From CADEEN01 sp963783785 (GTDB lineage Bacteria; Pseudomonadota; Gammaproteobacteria; Burkholderiales; Burkholderiaceae_C): DNA of 64,000 nucleotides. A model generated the notes under the pieces. That model saw only the letters and a program-made list of their open reading frames with translations. It made no database searches and had not been told where the DNA came from. The stretch spans positions 32,956 through 96,955 of the forward strand of contig CAWAOQ010000003.1 in assembly GCA_963783785.1 (NCBI GenBank), in the 5' to 3' direction. This document shows, in pieces, positions 39,918 to 48,956 of the stretch. The position numbers were made by a program, and so were the translations under genes. Numbering within the stretch: the first letter of the stretch is position 1; every line of letters starts with the position of its first letter.

Positions 39918-40984
39918 GGCGAGGCGGGCGTGTCAGGACGGGGCGGGTGCGGGAGGTGGCGCTTGAGCGCGGCGGCGAACGCCACGTCGGGCTCCAAGTC
40001 TAGCGGCACGACCCAGACGCGGGTCGCGCCGAGATCGCGCATCGCGCGGTCGATTGGCAGCTTCACGGCATCCTTTTCGGTGATCACGACATCCGGCGTG
40101 TCGCTGCGCCAAGGTATCGCGTCGAACGGGTCGTGGTCGGGCAGCGGCCGTGTCACCGCCAGGCTCAGGCCTTCGTCCCGCAGCATCGCAAAAAAGCGCT
40201 CCGGCGCCGCGGTGCCGGCCACGGCCAGCAATGGGCGTCCCTGCAACGCGCGCCAACTGTCGGCCGGCGGCCTTTGCCCCTGCCACCAGTCGACCAACGG
40301 CAACACGCCGGCCAGTCGGCGCGGGGCCAGCCAGCCCGGCAACGGTGTGCTGACGCGCCCATCGCTGTACAGCACCAGCGTGGCCGGCGGCGTCTGGGCC
40401 GGCAGCGGCTCGCGCAGCGGGCCGGCGGGCAGCAACAGGCCGTTGCCGACGCCGCGCCCGTCGAAGACGATGATCTGCAGGTCGCGCGCAAGGCGGTGGT
40501 GCTGCAGGCCGTCGTCGGCGACGATGACGTCGACTTCGGGATGCGCCGCGCACAGCGCCCGCGCGGCGGCGACGCGGTCGCGGCCGACCATCACCGGCAT
40601 GCCGGTGCGCAAGTGGATCAGCAGCGGCTCATCGCCGCAGTCGGCCGCGCGGCTGTCGCGCTGGACTTCGATCAGCCCGCGGCCGCGCCGCCCATGGCCG
40701 CGCGAGACGACGCCCGGCTGCCAGCCGAAGGCGCGCAGCAGTCGCACGACCGCGATCGTGGTCGGGGTCTTGCCGGCGCCGCCGGCGATCAGGTTGCCGA
40801 CCACCACCACCGGCACGCCGACCTGCTGCGGTCGGCTCGCTGCGCGGTGCAGGCGCGCCAGCACGGCATACAGCGCCGCCAGCGGGCGCAGCGCGCGCGC
40901 CATCGGCGTGGCCGGGGCGATCCACCATTGGCGCTGCAGCGCGGCGCCCAGCGGCGCTGGGCTGGCCCGCGGTGGGGTCGTCAT
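39914..40984 (-). CDS. lpxK: Tetraacyldisaccharide 4'-kinase LpxK
   Basis: Phosphorylates the 4' position of the lipid A disaccharide at the inner membrane. 356 aa, with an N-terminal amphipathic/membrane segment, VGNLIAGGAGKTPTT P-loop (about 62), VSRGHGRRGRGL, DDGLQHHRL and VITEKDAVK. All are family landmarks. It follows exbD after one base and overlaps trm112. Confidence 0.95.
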   Translation of the reverse strand: MTTPPRASPAPLGAALQRQWWIAPATPMARALRPLAALYAVLARLHRAASRPQQVGVPVVVVGNLIAGGAGKTPTTIAVVRLLRAFGWQPGVVSRGHGRRGRGLIEVQRDSRAADCGDEPLLIHLRTGMPVMVGRDRVAAARALCAAHPEVDVIVADDGLQHHRLARDLQIIVFDGRGVGNGLLLPAGPLREPLPAQTPPATLVLYSDGRVSTPLPGWLAPRRLAGVLPLVDWWQGQRPPADSWRALQGRPLLAVAGTAAPERFFAMLRDEGLSLAVTRPLPDHDPFDAIPWRSDTPDVVITEKDAVKLPIDRAMRDLGATRVWVVPLDLEPDVAFAAALKRHLPHPPRPDTPASP

Positions 40985-40985
40985 C

Positions 40986-41438
40986 TCAGCGCGGCGCGGC
41001 GCTGGCTTCGCCGTTGCGCGCGCCCGCGCCTGCCGTCTGCGCCGCGAAGGTCAGGCGCGACAGGCCAGCGCGGCGGGCCGCATCGAGGACGTTGATCACG
41101 GCCTGGTGCGCGGCGGTGGCATCGGCCGAGACGATCACCACCGGATCTTTCAGCGCCTGCGCCGCGGCGCTCAATTCGGCACTGAGCAATTCGACACTGC
41201 GGCCGTCGACGGCCTTGCTGTTGACGGCGTAGCGGCCATCGCTGGCCACCGCGACGATGATCTCGGCCGGCCGCTCGCGCGGCTTGTCGGCCTCGGCGGT
41301 CGGCAGGTTGACCTGCAGCTCGGTGAACTTCGAGTAGGTCGTCGACAGCATCAGGAAGATCAGGATCACCAGCAGGACATCGATGAACGGGATCAGGTTG
41401 ATCTCCGGATCTTCGCCGCGGTGTTTGCGGAAGTTCAT
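40986..41438 (-). CDS. exbD: Biopolymer transport protein ExbD
   Basis: Inner-membrane proton-channel component with one N-terminal span. The 150-aa protein begins MNFRKHRGEDPEINLIPFIDVLLVILIFLML; the Asp in PFIDV is the proton-carrying residue. It pairs with ExbB upstream to energise TonB. Its place before lpxK matches the usual betaproteobacterial order. Confidence 0.94.
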   Translation of the reverse strand: MNFRKHRGEDPEINLIPFIDVLLVILIFLMLSTTYSKFTELQVNLPTAEADKPRERPAEIIVAVASDGRYAVNSKAVDGRSVELLSAELSAAAQALKDPVVIVSADATAAHQAVINVLDAARRAGLSRLTFAAQTAGAGARNGEASAAPR

Positions 41439-41460
41439 GGCGTCAGGCCAGTGCCGGGTA

Positions 41461-42090
41461 TCAGGTGTTCTTGACGGCGAAACGCATCAGGTGCGGCACC
41501 AGCCGCTCGGCCGCCTGCTCCATCTCGACCGTGAACTCGTCGACGCGGCCGCGGAAGTAGCGGTAGAACATCAGCGAAGGGATCGCGATCATCAGGCCGA
41601 ACGCGGTGTTGTAGAGCGCGACCGAGATGCCGTGGGCCAGTTGCGCCGGGTTGCTGCCGCCGGTCGGCGCCTGCGAGCCGAAGATCTCGATCATCCCGAC
41701 CACCGTGCCGAACAGACCGAGCAGCGGCGCCGCGGTGGCGATGGTTCCCAGCGTGTTCAAGTAGCGTTCGAGGCGATGCACGCTCACCCGGCCGGCGTTC
41801 TCGAACACCAGCCGCAACGCCCGTTCGCTGATGCGCGGCTCGGCGATGACGCTGCGCACGCCCGCAGCGAGCACCTGACCGAGCGCCGAATTGCCGGCCA
41901 GCTTGTTGACCACGTCCGACGACGGCAGGCTGGTGCGCGTGATCGAGATCACCTCGTCGAGCAAGCGATCGGGGGCGACGCGCGCGCCGCGCAAGCTCAC
42001 CAGACGTTCGATCACGAGCGCCAATGCCACGACAGAGCAAATGATCAAGGGCCAGATTGGCCAACCAGCGGCTTGTATGATCGAAAGCAA
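41461..42090 (-). CDS. exbB: Biopolymer transport protein ExbB (MotA/TolQ/ExbB)
   Basis: About 209 aa with three membrane segments (residues about 9-28, 110-135, 155-180). It has PIWPLIICSVVALALVIERLV, APLLGLFGTVVGMIEIF and the helix LYNTAFGLMIAIPSLMFYRYF. The start is taken as TTG at 42090 (LLSIIQAAGW), because homologues begin with this segment; no ATG is nearby. With ExbD it forms the motor for TonB-dependent transport, including the receptor at 34448-37252. Confidence 0.9.
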   Translation of the reverse strand: MLSIIQAAGWPIWPLIICSVVALALVIERLVSLRGARVAPDRLLDEVISITRTSLPSSDVVNKLAGNSALGQVLAAGVRSVIAEPRISERALRLVFENAGRVSVHRLERYLNTLGTIATAAPLLGLFGTVVGMIEIFGSQAPTGGSNPAQLAHGISVALYNTAFGLMIAIPSLMFYRYFRGRVDEFTVEMEQAAERLVPHLMRFAVKNT

Positions 42091-42477
42091 GGGGGTCCCC
42101 GACGACGGAAATGAGCCTCTCGCAACGGCCGCCGCAGGCCTGCGGCGGTGTCTTCGAGGCCGCGCGATTATGCGGCCACGCAAGACCCTCACTGCCGCCG
42201 CGCGTGCATCGGTGCCCGACGCTGTGCCATCCGTGCGACGTCCTGCACGATCAATGTGGCGACGCAATCCACCGCTACTGTGGACAACATTGTGTGTAAC
42301 CTCGCGCCAGCCGCCGCCAAGCCGCATACAGACTCGCTCCGGTACAGATTGCTCAATCTTTCAGCAGAAAAAAATCCTTGAAAATCAATAACTTACGAAC
42401 AAATGTCAGGGCTGTGACAAGGACATTGCCCTGCCGCACCAGCATTGGCGCGGTTGTGGAGTTCCGGGGCCGCGCCA
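42091..42477. other. Divergent intergenic region between exbB and xseA
   Basis: 387 bp with no convincing gene. Most is GC-rich, but 42340-42420 is an AT-rich island (poly-A run AAAAAAA, then CTTGAAAATCAATAAC) likely to hold the divergent promoters. Two sequences resembling DnaA boxes on the minus strand (TTGTCCACA, 42279-42287 and TTACACACA, 42291-42299) lie here. No clear sigma-70 pair could be assigned. Confidence 0.4.
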
Positions 42478-43795
42478 GTGCTGGCTCAGCGCGTGATTGA
42501 GCCGCGCGACAACGCCGTCGCAGCGCGCGTCTGGAGCGTCGGCGCGCTGGTGCTGGCGGTGGCCGATGCACTGGCCGCGCGATTCGGCGCCTGCACGGTG
42601 CGCGGTGAGTTGTCGGGCTTTTCGCGCGCGGCCAGTGGCCATTGCTACTTCACGCTGAAGGACGCCGACGGCGCGCAGGCGGCGCTGCGCTGCGCGATGT
42701 TCCGGCGCGCCGCCGGGCTGCTCGACTTCGCGCCTCGCGACGGCCAGCAGGTCGAGCTGCGCGGCCGCCTGGCCGTCTACGAGCCGCGCGGCGAGTTGCA
42801 GTTCGTCGCCGAGGCCATGCGCGTGCTCGGCGCGGGTTCGCTGTACGAGCAGTTCCTGCGCCTGAAGGCCAAGCTGGAGGCCGAGGGCCTGTTCGATGCC
42901 GGCTCGCAAGCGACCGCTGCCGCGTTTCCCGCAACGCATCGGCGTGATCACGTCGCTGGGGGCCGCGGCACTGCACGACGTGCTCACGGCGCTGGCCCGC
43001 CGTGCACCGCAAGTGCAGGTGATCGTCTACCCCAGCCTGGTGCAGGGCGCCGAAGCGCCGCCGGCGCTGGCCGCGGCGCTGGCGCTGGCGGCGCAGCGCC
43101 GCGAGGTCGATACGCTGATCCTGGCCCGCGGCGGCGGCTCGCTCGAGGACTTGTGGAGCTTCAACGACGAACGCGTGGTGCGCGCGGTGGCCGGTTCGCC
43201 GATCCCCATCGTCTGCGGCGTCGGCCATGAGACGGATGTGACGCTGGCTGACTTCGCGGCCGATCTGCGCGCTCCGACGCCGACGGCGGCGGCCGAACTG
43301 GCGGCACCGATGCGCGACGACGCATTGGCGCAGCTCGACGTGCTGGCGCAGCGCGCGCGTCGCCACCTGCGCCGACGCCTGGACAGCGAAGCGCAACGGC
43401 TGGACCAGCGCGCGCTGCAACTGGCGCGGCCGGCGCAGACGCTGGCGCGGCGGGCGCAGCAACTGCAGGCCCTCGACGCGCGCCGCAGCCAGGCCATGCG
43501 CGGCGCGATGCGCCAGGCCGCCGACGAACTGCCGCGGCTGGCCGACCGGCTGCGTCGCGCGCAGGCCGGGGTACGGGCGCACGCCGGCTTGCGCCTGTCG
43601 GTCCTGGCGGGGCGCCTGGAAGCGCTCGACCCCGGGCGCGTGCTGTCGCGCGGCTATGCCTGGATCACCGATGCCAGCGGCCGCGCAGTGGTGTCGGCGC
43701 GGGCGGTCGAGGTCGGCCAGACGCTCGTCACGGTCTGGCGCGACGGCCGTGCACTGACCGAGGTCACCCGCGTCGAACGCGACGCCCAGGGTTGA
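42478..43795 (+). CDS. xseA: Exodeoxyribonuclease VII large subunit, one frameshift
   Basis: Catalytic subunit of single-strand exonuclease VII. About 438 aa after removing an extra T near 42904, which rejoins EGLFDAG to RKRPLPRFPQRIGVITS. The N-terminal OB-fold has RVWSVGALVLAVADAL and GELSGFSRAASGHCYFTLKD; the catalytic domain has ARGGGSLEDLWSFNDE and CGVGHETDVTLADFAAD; a long Arg/Ala/Leu-rich coiled coil follows, ending DPGRVLSRGYAWI. The start is uncertain: GTG 42478 is used, GTG 42493 and TTG 42454 are in frame. Confidence 0.86.
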
Positions 43796-43818
43796 CAACA
43801 GGGCCATGCGGGCTTGCC

Positions 43819-43824
43819 TACAAT
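43819..43824 (+). promoter_or_regulatory. Putative -10 (TACAAT) of sodB
   Basis: TACAAT, 5 of 6 matches to consensus, 38 bp before the sodB ATG. A TTGACA lies upstream but the spacer is 21 nt, longer than usual, so the pair is uncertain. Confidence 0.35.
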
Positions 43825-43862
43825 GAGTTCCGAACCCCAATCAACTGCGCCGGAGCCTCCTC

Positions 43863-44444
43863 ATGGAACACACCTTGCCCCCACTGCCGTACGCCATTGA
43901 CGCACTGGCGCCGCACTACAGCCGTGAAACGCTGGAGTACCACCACGGCAAGCACCACAACGCCTACGTGGTGAACCTGAACAACCTGCAGAAGGGCACC
44001 GAGTTCGAAAGCCTCTCGCTCGAAGAGATCATCAAGAAGTCGTCGGGGGGCATCTACAACAACGCCGCCCAGATCTGGAACCACACCTTCTTCTGGAACG
44101 GCATGAAGCCGGCCGGCGGCGGTGAGCCGAGTGGCGCGCTGGCCGCGGCGATCAACGCGAAGTGGGGCAGCTATGCGGCCTTCCGCGAGGCCTTCGTCAA
44201 GAGCGCCGTCGGCAACTTCGGCTCGGGCTGGACCTGGCTGGTGAAGAAGCCCGATGGCAGCGTCGACATCGTCAACACCGGCGCTGCCGGCACGCCGCTG
44301 ACCACCGCCGACAAGGCCCTGCTGACGGTCGACGTGTGGGAGCACGCCTACTACATCGACTACCGCAACCTGCGCCAGAAGTACGTCGAGACGTTCTTCG
44401 ACAAGCTCGTCAACTGGGACTTCGCGGCGAAGAACTTCGCCTGA
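43863..44444 (+). CDS. sodB: Superoxide dismutase, Fe type
   Basis: 193-aa cytoplasmic superoxide dismutase. Metal ligands are His26 (YHHGKHHNAYV region), His in QIWNHTFFW, and Asp/His in DVWEHAYYIDYRN. The pattern NHTFFWNGMKP with GGG following and GNFGSGWTWLV is typical of iron enzymes. No signal peptide. GGAG lies about 8 nt before the ATG. Confidence 0.94.
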   Translation: MEHTLPPLPYAIDALAPHYSRETLEYHHGKHHNAYVVNLNNLQKGTEFESLSLEEIIKKSSGGIYNNAAQIWNHTFFWNGMKPAGGGEPSGALAAAINAKWGSYAAFREAFVKSAVGNFGSGWTWLVKKPDGSVDIVNTGAAGTPLTTADKALLTVDVWEHAYYIDYRNLRQKYVETFFDKLVNWDFAAKNFA

Positions 44445-44459
44445 GCCCGCGCGCTGCGC

Positions 44460-44945
44460 TCAGCGCGTCCCGAACGGCTTGCCGCCGGGGCCGCTGATGC
44501 GAAACCCGGGGCCGATGCCGCGCTTGGCAAACCAGCCCTGGTTCATCTCGAGCGCGTAGCGCACCGGCTTGGCCGAGCAGTGGCCGTCGAGCGACTGGGG
44601 TTGCATGTCGGCGATGTTGACGACCGTGCCGTCGTCGGCGAGGAACGCGATCGACAGCGGCAGCAGCGTGTTCTTCATCCAGAAGCACTGCGGCGCGGCG
44701 GCCTCGAACACGAACAGCATGCCCTCGTGTTGCGCCATTTCACGACGGAACATCAGGCCGGTCTGGCGCTGCTCGGGTGTCTGGGCCACGGCGGCGCGGA
44801 TGTTGTGCATGCCCGCTTGCAGCGTGATCGCCGGCAGGTTCTGTGGCACGCCGTCGGACCCCTGGGCGCTTGCCAGCGGGGCGAGGGTGGCCAATGTCAG
44901 GGCGGCCAGCCAGTGAAGCAGCGCGCGAGTCTGGATCTTTGTCAT
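44460..44945 (-). CDS. DUF192 family secreted protein
   Basis: 161 aa with a signal peptide (LAALTLATLAPLASAQ). The mature domain has VAQTPEQRQTGLMFRREM and MLFVFEAAAPQCFWMKNTLLPLSIAFL, the hallmark of DUF192, and VRYALEMNQGWFAKRGI. Function unknown; probably periplasmic. It converges on sodB and diverges from ccoI. Confidence 0.85.
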   Translation of the reverse strand: MTKIQTRALLHWLAALTLATLAPLASAQGSDGVPQNLPAITLQAGMHNIRAAVAQTPEQRQTGLMFRREMAQHEGMLFVFEAAAPQCFWMKNTLLPLSIAFLADDGTVVNIADMQPQSLDGHCSAKPVRYALEMNQGWFAKRGIGPGFRISGPGGKPFGTR

Positions 44946-44999
44946 GACGGTGTGGGCGGTGGAAGGTAGGATTATCGACAGGGCCGGACCGGCCCGCCC

Positions 45000-47249
45000 A
45001 TGCCGATGAACGCCGCTGCTGCCGTCCGCGCCGACTTGTCGGCCTTCGATGATCCCGAAGCGCTCGAGCGCTTCACGCAGTGGCATGCCGATGGCGCGGG
45101 CACTTCGTCGCTGCGTCTGGCCGGATTGCACTGCGCGGCCTGCGCCGGCGTGATCGAGACGGCGTTGCTGCAAGTGGGTGGCGTGCAGTCGGCCTCTGTC
45201 AACGCTGCCGCGGCGATCGCCCAGGTGCGCTGGGATCCGGCGCGAACGCGTGTCTCGACGCTGGTGGCCGCCGTGCGCAGCGCCGGCTACGACGCCGCCC
45301 CCGACCTTGCTGCCGATGCCCGCGCGCTGCGCCTGCGCGAACAGCGGCTGGCCCTGTGGCGGCTCTTCGTGGCTGGTTTCTGTGCCATGCAGGTGATGAT
45401 GTTCGCGACGCCGGCGTATCTGGCTGCGCCGGGCGAAATGGCCCCCGACCTGCGCCAGTTGCTGCATTGGGGCAGTTGGGTGCTGACGCTGCCGGTGCTG
45501 ATGTTCAGCGCCGCGCCTTACTTCACCGGCGCCTGGCGGGCGCTGCGACAGCGCCGCATCGGCATGGACGTGCCGGTGGCGCTCGGCCTGGCGGTCACCT
45601 TCGTGGCCAGCACCGGCGCCGCGTTCGAGCCCGGCGGTGTGTTCGGCCACGAGGTCTATTTCGATTCGCTGGCGATGTTCGTCGCCTTTCTGCTCGGCGC
45701 ACGCTGGCTCGAGCTGCGTGCCCGTCACCGCGCAGCCGAGGCGCTGGAGACCGGCATTCGCGCGCTGCCCGAGGTCGCGACGCGTGTGCTCGGCGATGGC
45801 GGCGTCGAGACCGTGCCTGTCAGCCGGCTGGCGCCGGGCGACTGCGTGCGCGTGGCACTCGGTGCGGCATTCCCGGCCGATGGCGTGCTGCTCGCTGGCG
45901 AGACAGCCAGTGACGAGTCGCTGCTGTCGGGCGAGTCGCGACCGCTGGCCAAGCGCGCAGGCGACGAAGTGCTGGCCGGCAGCATCAACCTGGGCGTGCC
46001 GGTGGAGGTGCGTGTCACGCGCAGCGGTGCGGCGACGCGCCAGGCCGGCATCGTGGCTCTGATGCGCGACGCGATGACGCAGCGGCCGGCGCTGGCGGCC
46101 AGCGCCGATCGCTGGGCTGCGCCGTTCCTTCTCGGCGTGCTGCTGCTGGCGGGCATCGCCGCGGCCGCGTGGAGCGTGATCGATCCGGCGCGCGCGGTCT
46201 GGGTCGCCGTCTCGGTGCTGATCGTGACTTGCCCGTGCGCGCTGTCGCTGGCGGCGCCATCGGCGCTGCTGGCCGCCAGCGGGCAACTGGCACGGCGCGG
46301 CGTGCTGCTGCGGCGTCCCGATGCGCTCGATGCGATGGCGCGGGTGCAGACGCTGTTCATCGACAAGACCGGCACCCTGACGGAGCCGCAGCCGCGCTGG
46401 CGCGGGCTGCAGCGCGTGGCGGACGCGGCGACGGCGACCGATGACGATGCGACGCTGCTGCACGCGGCGGCCTCGCTCGCCGCGTGGTCGAACCATCCGC
46501 TGTCACGTGCGCTGGCCACGCAGGCCGGGGCAGCCGTGGTCACGTGGCACGACGTGCGCGAGGTGCCCGCTGCGGGCATCGCCGCGAGCGACCGTGATGG
46601 CCGTGCCTGGCGCCTCGGTACCGCGGCATTTGTCGGCGCGCCGCAAGGCGACGCCGATGACGGTGACACGCTGCACCTGTGGTTCGGCTGCGCCGGCACG
46701 GCGCTGTTGCGACTCGACTTCGACGAGGTCCCGCGCGCCGACGCGGCGGCGGCGGTGGCGGCACTGCAGGCCGGCGGCATCGAATTGCGGCTGCTCTCCG
46801 GCGATCGCCCCGCGCGCGTGCAACGCCTGGCCGCGCAACTCGGCATCGCGTCGGTGCAGGCCGCCGCGACGCCACAGGACAAGCTCGCTGCCGTGCGGGC
46901 GCTGCAGGCCAGCGGCCATGTGGTGGCGATGCTGGGCGACGGCATCAACGACGCGCCCGTGTTGGCGCAAGCCGACGTGTCGCTGGCCATGGGCAGTGGC
47001 GCCGATCTCGCGCGCCACAGTGCCGATGCGTTGCTGCTGTCGATGCAGTTGGCCGATGTGGCCCATGCTTTTACACTGGCGCGGCGCACGCGCAGCGTGG
47101 TGCATCAGAACTTCGTGTGGGCTGCGGGCTACAACGCGGCCTGCATTCCGCTCGCGCTGGTCGGCTGGCTGCCGCCTTGGCTGGCTGGCCTGGGCATGGC
47201 GTTAAGCTCTCTGGTGGTGGTCGGCAATGCGCTGCGCCTGGCGCGCTGA
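45000..47249 (+). CDS. ccoI: Copper-transporting P-type ATPase CcoI/FixI (cbb3 oxidase maturation)
   Basis: P1B-type ATPase, 749 aa, required to supply copper for the cbb3 oxidase. The N-terminal heavy-metal domain has GLHCAACAGVIE; membrane helix 6 has the metal site VTCPCALSLAAP; the ATPase has DKTGTLTEPQP (phosphorylated Asp), NHPLSRAL (HP motif) and GDGINDAPVLA. The context with ccoS and ccoNOQP makes CcoI more likely than CopA. ATG at 45006 is an alternative start. Confidence 0.92.
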   Translation: MPMNAAAAVRADLSAFDDPEALERFTQWHADGAGTSSLRLAGLHCAACAGVIETALLQVGGVQSASVNAAAAIAQVRWDPARTRVSTLVAAVRSAGYDAAPDLAADARALRLREQRLALWRLFVAGFCAMQVMMFATPAYLAAPGEMAPDLRQLLHWGSWVLTLPVLMFSAAPYFTGAWRALRQRRIGMDVPVALGLAVTFVASTGAAFEPGGVFGHEVYFDSLAMFVAFLLGARWLELRARHRAAEALETGIRALPEVATRVLGDGGVETVPVSRLAPGDCVRVALGAAFPADGVLLAGETASDESLLSGESRPLAKRAGDEVLAGSINLGVPVEVRVTRSGAATRQAGIVALMRDAMTQRPALAASADRWAAPFLLGVLLLAGIAAAAWSVIDPARAVWVAVSVLIVTCPCALSLAAPSALLAASGQLARRGVLLRRPDALDAMARVQTLFIDKTGTLTEPQPRWRGLQRVADAATATDDDATLLHAAASLAAWSNHPLSRALATQAGAAVVTWHDVREVPAAGIAASDRDGRAWRLGTAAFVGAPQGDADDGDTLHLWFGCAGTALLRLDFDEVPRADAAAAVAALQAGGIELRLLSGDRPARVQRLAAQLGIASVQAAATPQDKLAAVRALQASGHVVAMLGDGINDAPVLAQADVSLAMGSGADLARHSADALLLSMQLADVAHAFTLARRTRSVVHQNFVWAAGYNAACIPLALVGWLPPWLAGLGMALSSLVVVGNALRLAR

Positions 47250-47264
47250 ACGGATGCCTCGCGG

Positions 47265-47444
47265 ATGGATATCCTGTACCTGTTGATTCCCGGCTCGGCG
47301 CTGCTGGTGCTGGCGATCCTGGCGCTGTTCGCGTGGGCGTTGCGCGGCGGCCAATTCGACGACCTCGATCGCGAGGGCGAACGAATTCTCGAAGTATCAA
47401 TTGATGCTGATCAAGCATCGACCCGTTTGCCGCCGGAAGAATAG
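47265..47444 (+). CDS. ccoS: cbb3 oxidase maturation protein CcoS
   Basis: 59-aa single-span protein beginning MDILYLLIPGSALLVLAIL, then LRGGQFDDLDREGERIL, the conserved CcoS pattern after the membrane segment. It lies 15 nt after ccoI. The last third of the gene carries a perfect FNR box, and the stop is 39 nt before ccoN. CcoS is needed for cofactor insertion into CcoN in other bacteria. Confidence 0.9.
   Translation: MDILYLLIPGSALLVLAILALFAWALRGGQFDDLDREGERILEVSIDADQASTRLPPEE
47401..47414 (+). promoter_or_regulatory. FNR/ANR box upstream of ccoN
   Basis: TTGATGCTGATCAA, a perfect TTGAT-N4-ATCAA palindrome, inside the ccoS coding region. Its centre is 76 bp before the ccoN ATG. A class II site centred at -41.5 would put transcription at about 47449, with AAGAAT at 47437-47442 as a -10 (4 of 6 matches). 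Confidence 0.85.
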
Positions 47445-47471
47445 CGGCCCATTGCACTGCAGCAATCGACG

Positions 47472-47480
47472 AGGAGGTGA
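47472..47480 (+). promoter_or_regulatory. Strong Shine-Dalgarno of ccoN
   Basis: AGGAGGTGA is fully complementary to the 16S rRNA tail, with 3 nt before ATG 47484; this fits high expression of the catalytic subunit. Confidence 0.6.
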
Positions 47481-47483
47481 TCG

Positions 47484-48929
47484 ATGAGTGTCGCGACCGC
47501 TGCCGGCCGTGAGCCGGTCTATAGCGATGACCCTGTGCGCTGGTTCGCGCTCGCCGCCGTGCTGTGGGGCGTGGTCGGCATGCTGGTGGGCGTGATCATT
47601 GCTGCCCAGCTGGCGTGGCCGGAGCTGAATCTCGGCATCCCGTGGCTGAGCTACGGCCGCTTGCGCCCGCTGCACACCAACGCGGTGATCTTCGCCTTCG
47701 GCGGCAGTGCACTGTTCGCGACCTCGTACCACGTCGTGCAGCGCACCTGCCAGACGCGGCTGTTCGCGCCGGCGCTGGCGATGTTCACGTTCTGGGGCTG
47801 GCAATTGGTGATCGTGCTGGCCGCGGTGACGCTGCCGCTGGGCATCACCAGTGGCAAGGAATACGCCGAACTCGAGTGGCCGATCGACCTGCTGATCGCG
47901 GTGGTTTGGGTGGCCTATGCGGTGGTCTTCTTCGGCACCATCGGCATTCGCAAGGTGCGCCACATCTACGTCGCCAACTGGTTCTTCGGCGCCTTCATCC
48001 TGGCGGTGGCGTTGCTGCACATCGTCAACAGCGTGGCGATGCCGGTCAGCCTGACCAAGAGCTACTCGGCCTACGCCGGTGTGCAGGACGCGATGGTGCA
48101 GTGGTGGTACGGCCACAACGCGGTCGGCTTCTTCCTCACTGCCGGCTTCCTCGGGATGATGTACTACTACATCCCCAAGCAGGCCGAGCGGCCGGTGTAC
48201 TCGTACCGGCTGTCGATCGTGCACTTCTGGGCCCTGATCTTCACCTACATGTGGGCCGGTCCGCACCACCTGCACTACACCGCGCTGCCCGACTGGGCGC
48301 AAAGCGTCGGCATGGTGTTCTCGCTGGTGCTGCTGGCGCCGAGCTGGGGCGGCATGATCAACGGCATCATGACGCTGTCGGGTGCGTGGCACAAACTGCG
48401 CGACGACCCGATCCTCAAGTTCCTGATCGTCTCGCTGTCGTTCTACGGCATGAGCACCTTCGAGGGGCCGATGATGTCGATCAAGACGGTCAATGCGCTG
48501 TCGCACTACACCGACTGGACCGTCGGCCACGTGCACAGCGGCGCGCTCGGCTGGGTCGGCCTGATTTCGATGGGCTGCCTGTACCACCTGATCCCGCGCA
48601 TGTACGGCCGCACCGAGATGTACAGCAAGCGCGCCATCGAGCTGCACTTCTGGATCGCCACGATCGGCATCGTGCTGTACATCGCCGCGATGTGGATTGC
48701 CGGGGTCATGCAAGGCCTGATGTGGCGCGCAGTCAATCCCGACGGCACGCTGGTCTACAGCTTCGTCGAGAGCGTCAAGGCCACGTTCCCGTTCTATGTG
48801 ATCCGCCTGGGCGGCGGCCTGCTGTACCTCACGGGCATGTGCATCATGGCCTGGAACGTGGTGATGACGGTGGCCCGGGGCGAGGCCCGCGCGGTGGCGA
48901 TCCCGCCGCTGCGCGCCGCGCACGCCTGA
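47484..48929 (+). CDS. ccoN: cbb3-type cytochrome c oxidase subunit I
   Basis: Catalytic heme-copper subunit, 481 aa with about twelve membrane helices. It binds low-spin heme b, heme b3 and CuB; visible ligands are His in LRPLHTNAVIFAFGG, WWYGHNAVGFFLT and the HH pair in MWAGPHHLHYT, and HVHSGALGW. The cross-linked Tyr of cbb3 enzymes lies in the helix 7 area (SFYGMSTFEGPMMS). Part of ccoNOQP, reducing oxygen at low concentration. Confidence 0.96.
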   Translation: MSVATAAGREPVYSDDPVRWFALAAVLWGVVGMLVGVIIAAQLAWPELNLGIPWLSYGRLRPLHTNAVIFAFGGSALFATSYHVVQRTCQTRLFAPALAMFTFWGWQLVIVLAAVTLPLGITSGKEYAELEWPIDLLIAVVWVAYAVVFFGTIGIRKVRHIYVANWFFGAFILAVALLHIVNSVAMPVSLTKSYSAYAGVQDAMVQWWYGHNAVGFFLTAGFLGMMYYYIPKQAERPVYSYRLSIVHFWALIFTYMWAGPHHLHYTALPDWAQSVGMVFSLVLLAPSWGGMINGIMTLSGAWHKLRDDPILKFLIVSLSFYGMSTFEGPMMSIKTVNALSHYTDWTVGHVHSGALGWVGLISMGCLYHLIPRMYGRTEMYSKRAIELHFWIATIGIVLYIAAMWIAGVMQGLMWRAVNPDGTLVYSFVESVKATFPFYVIRLGGGLLYLTGMCIMAWNVVMTVARGEARAVAIPPLRAAHA

Positions 48930-48956
48930 TGCAGTTGTAGAAGAGGGCAAACAACA

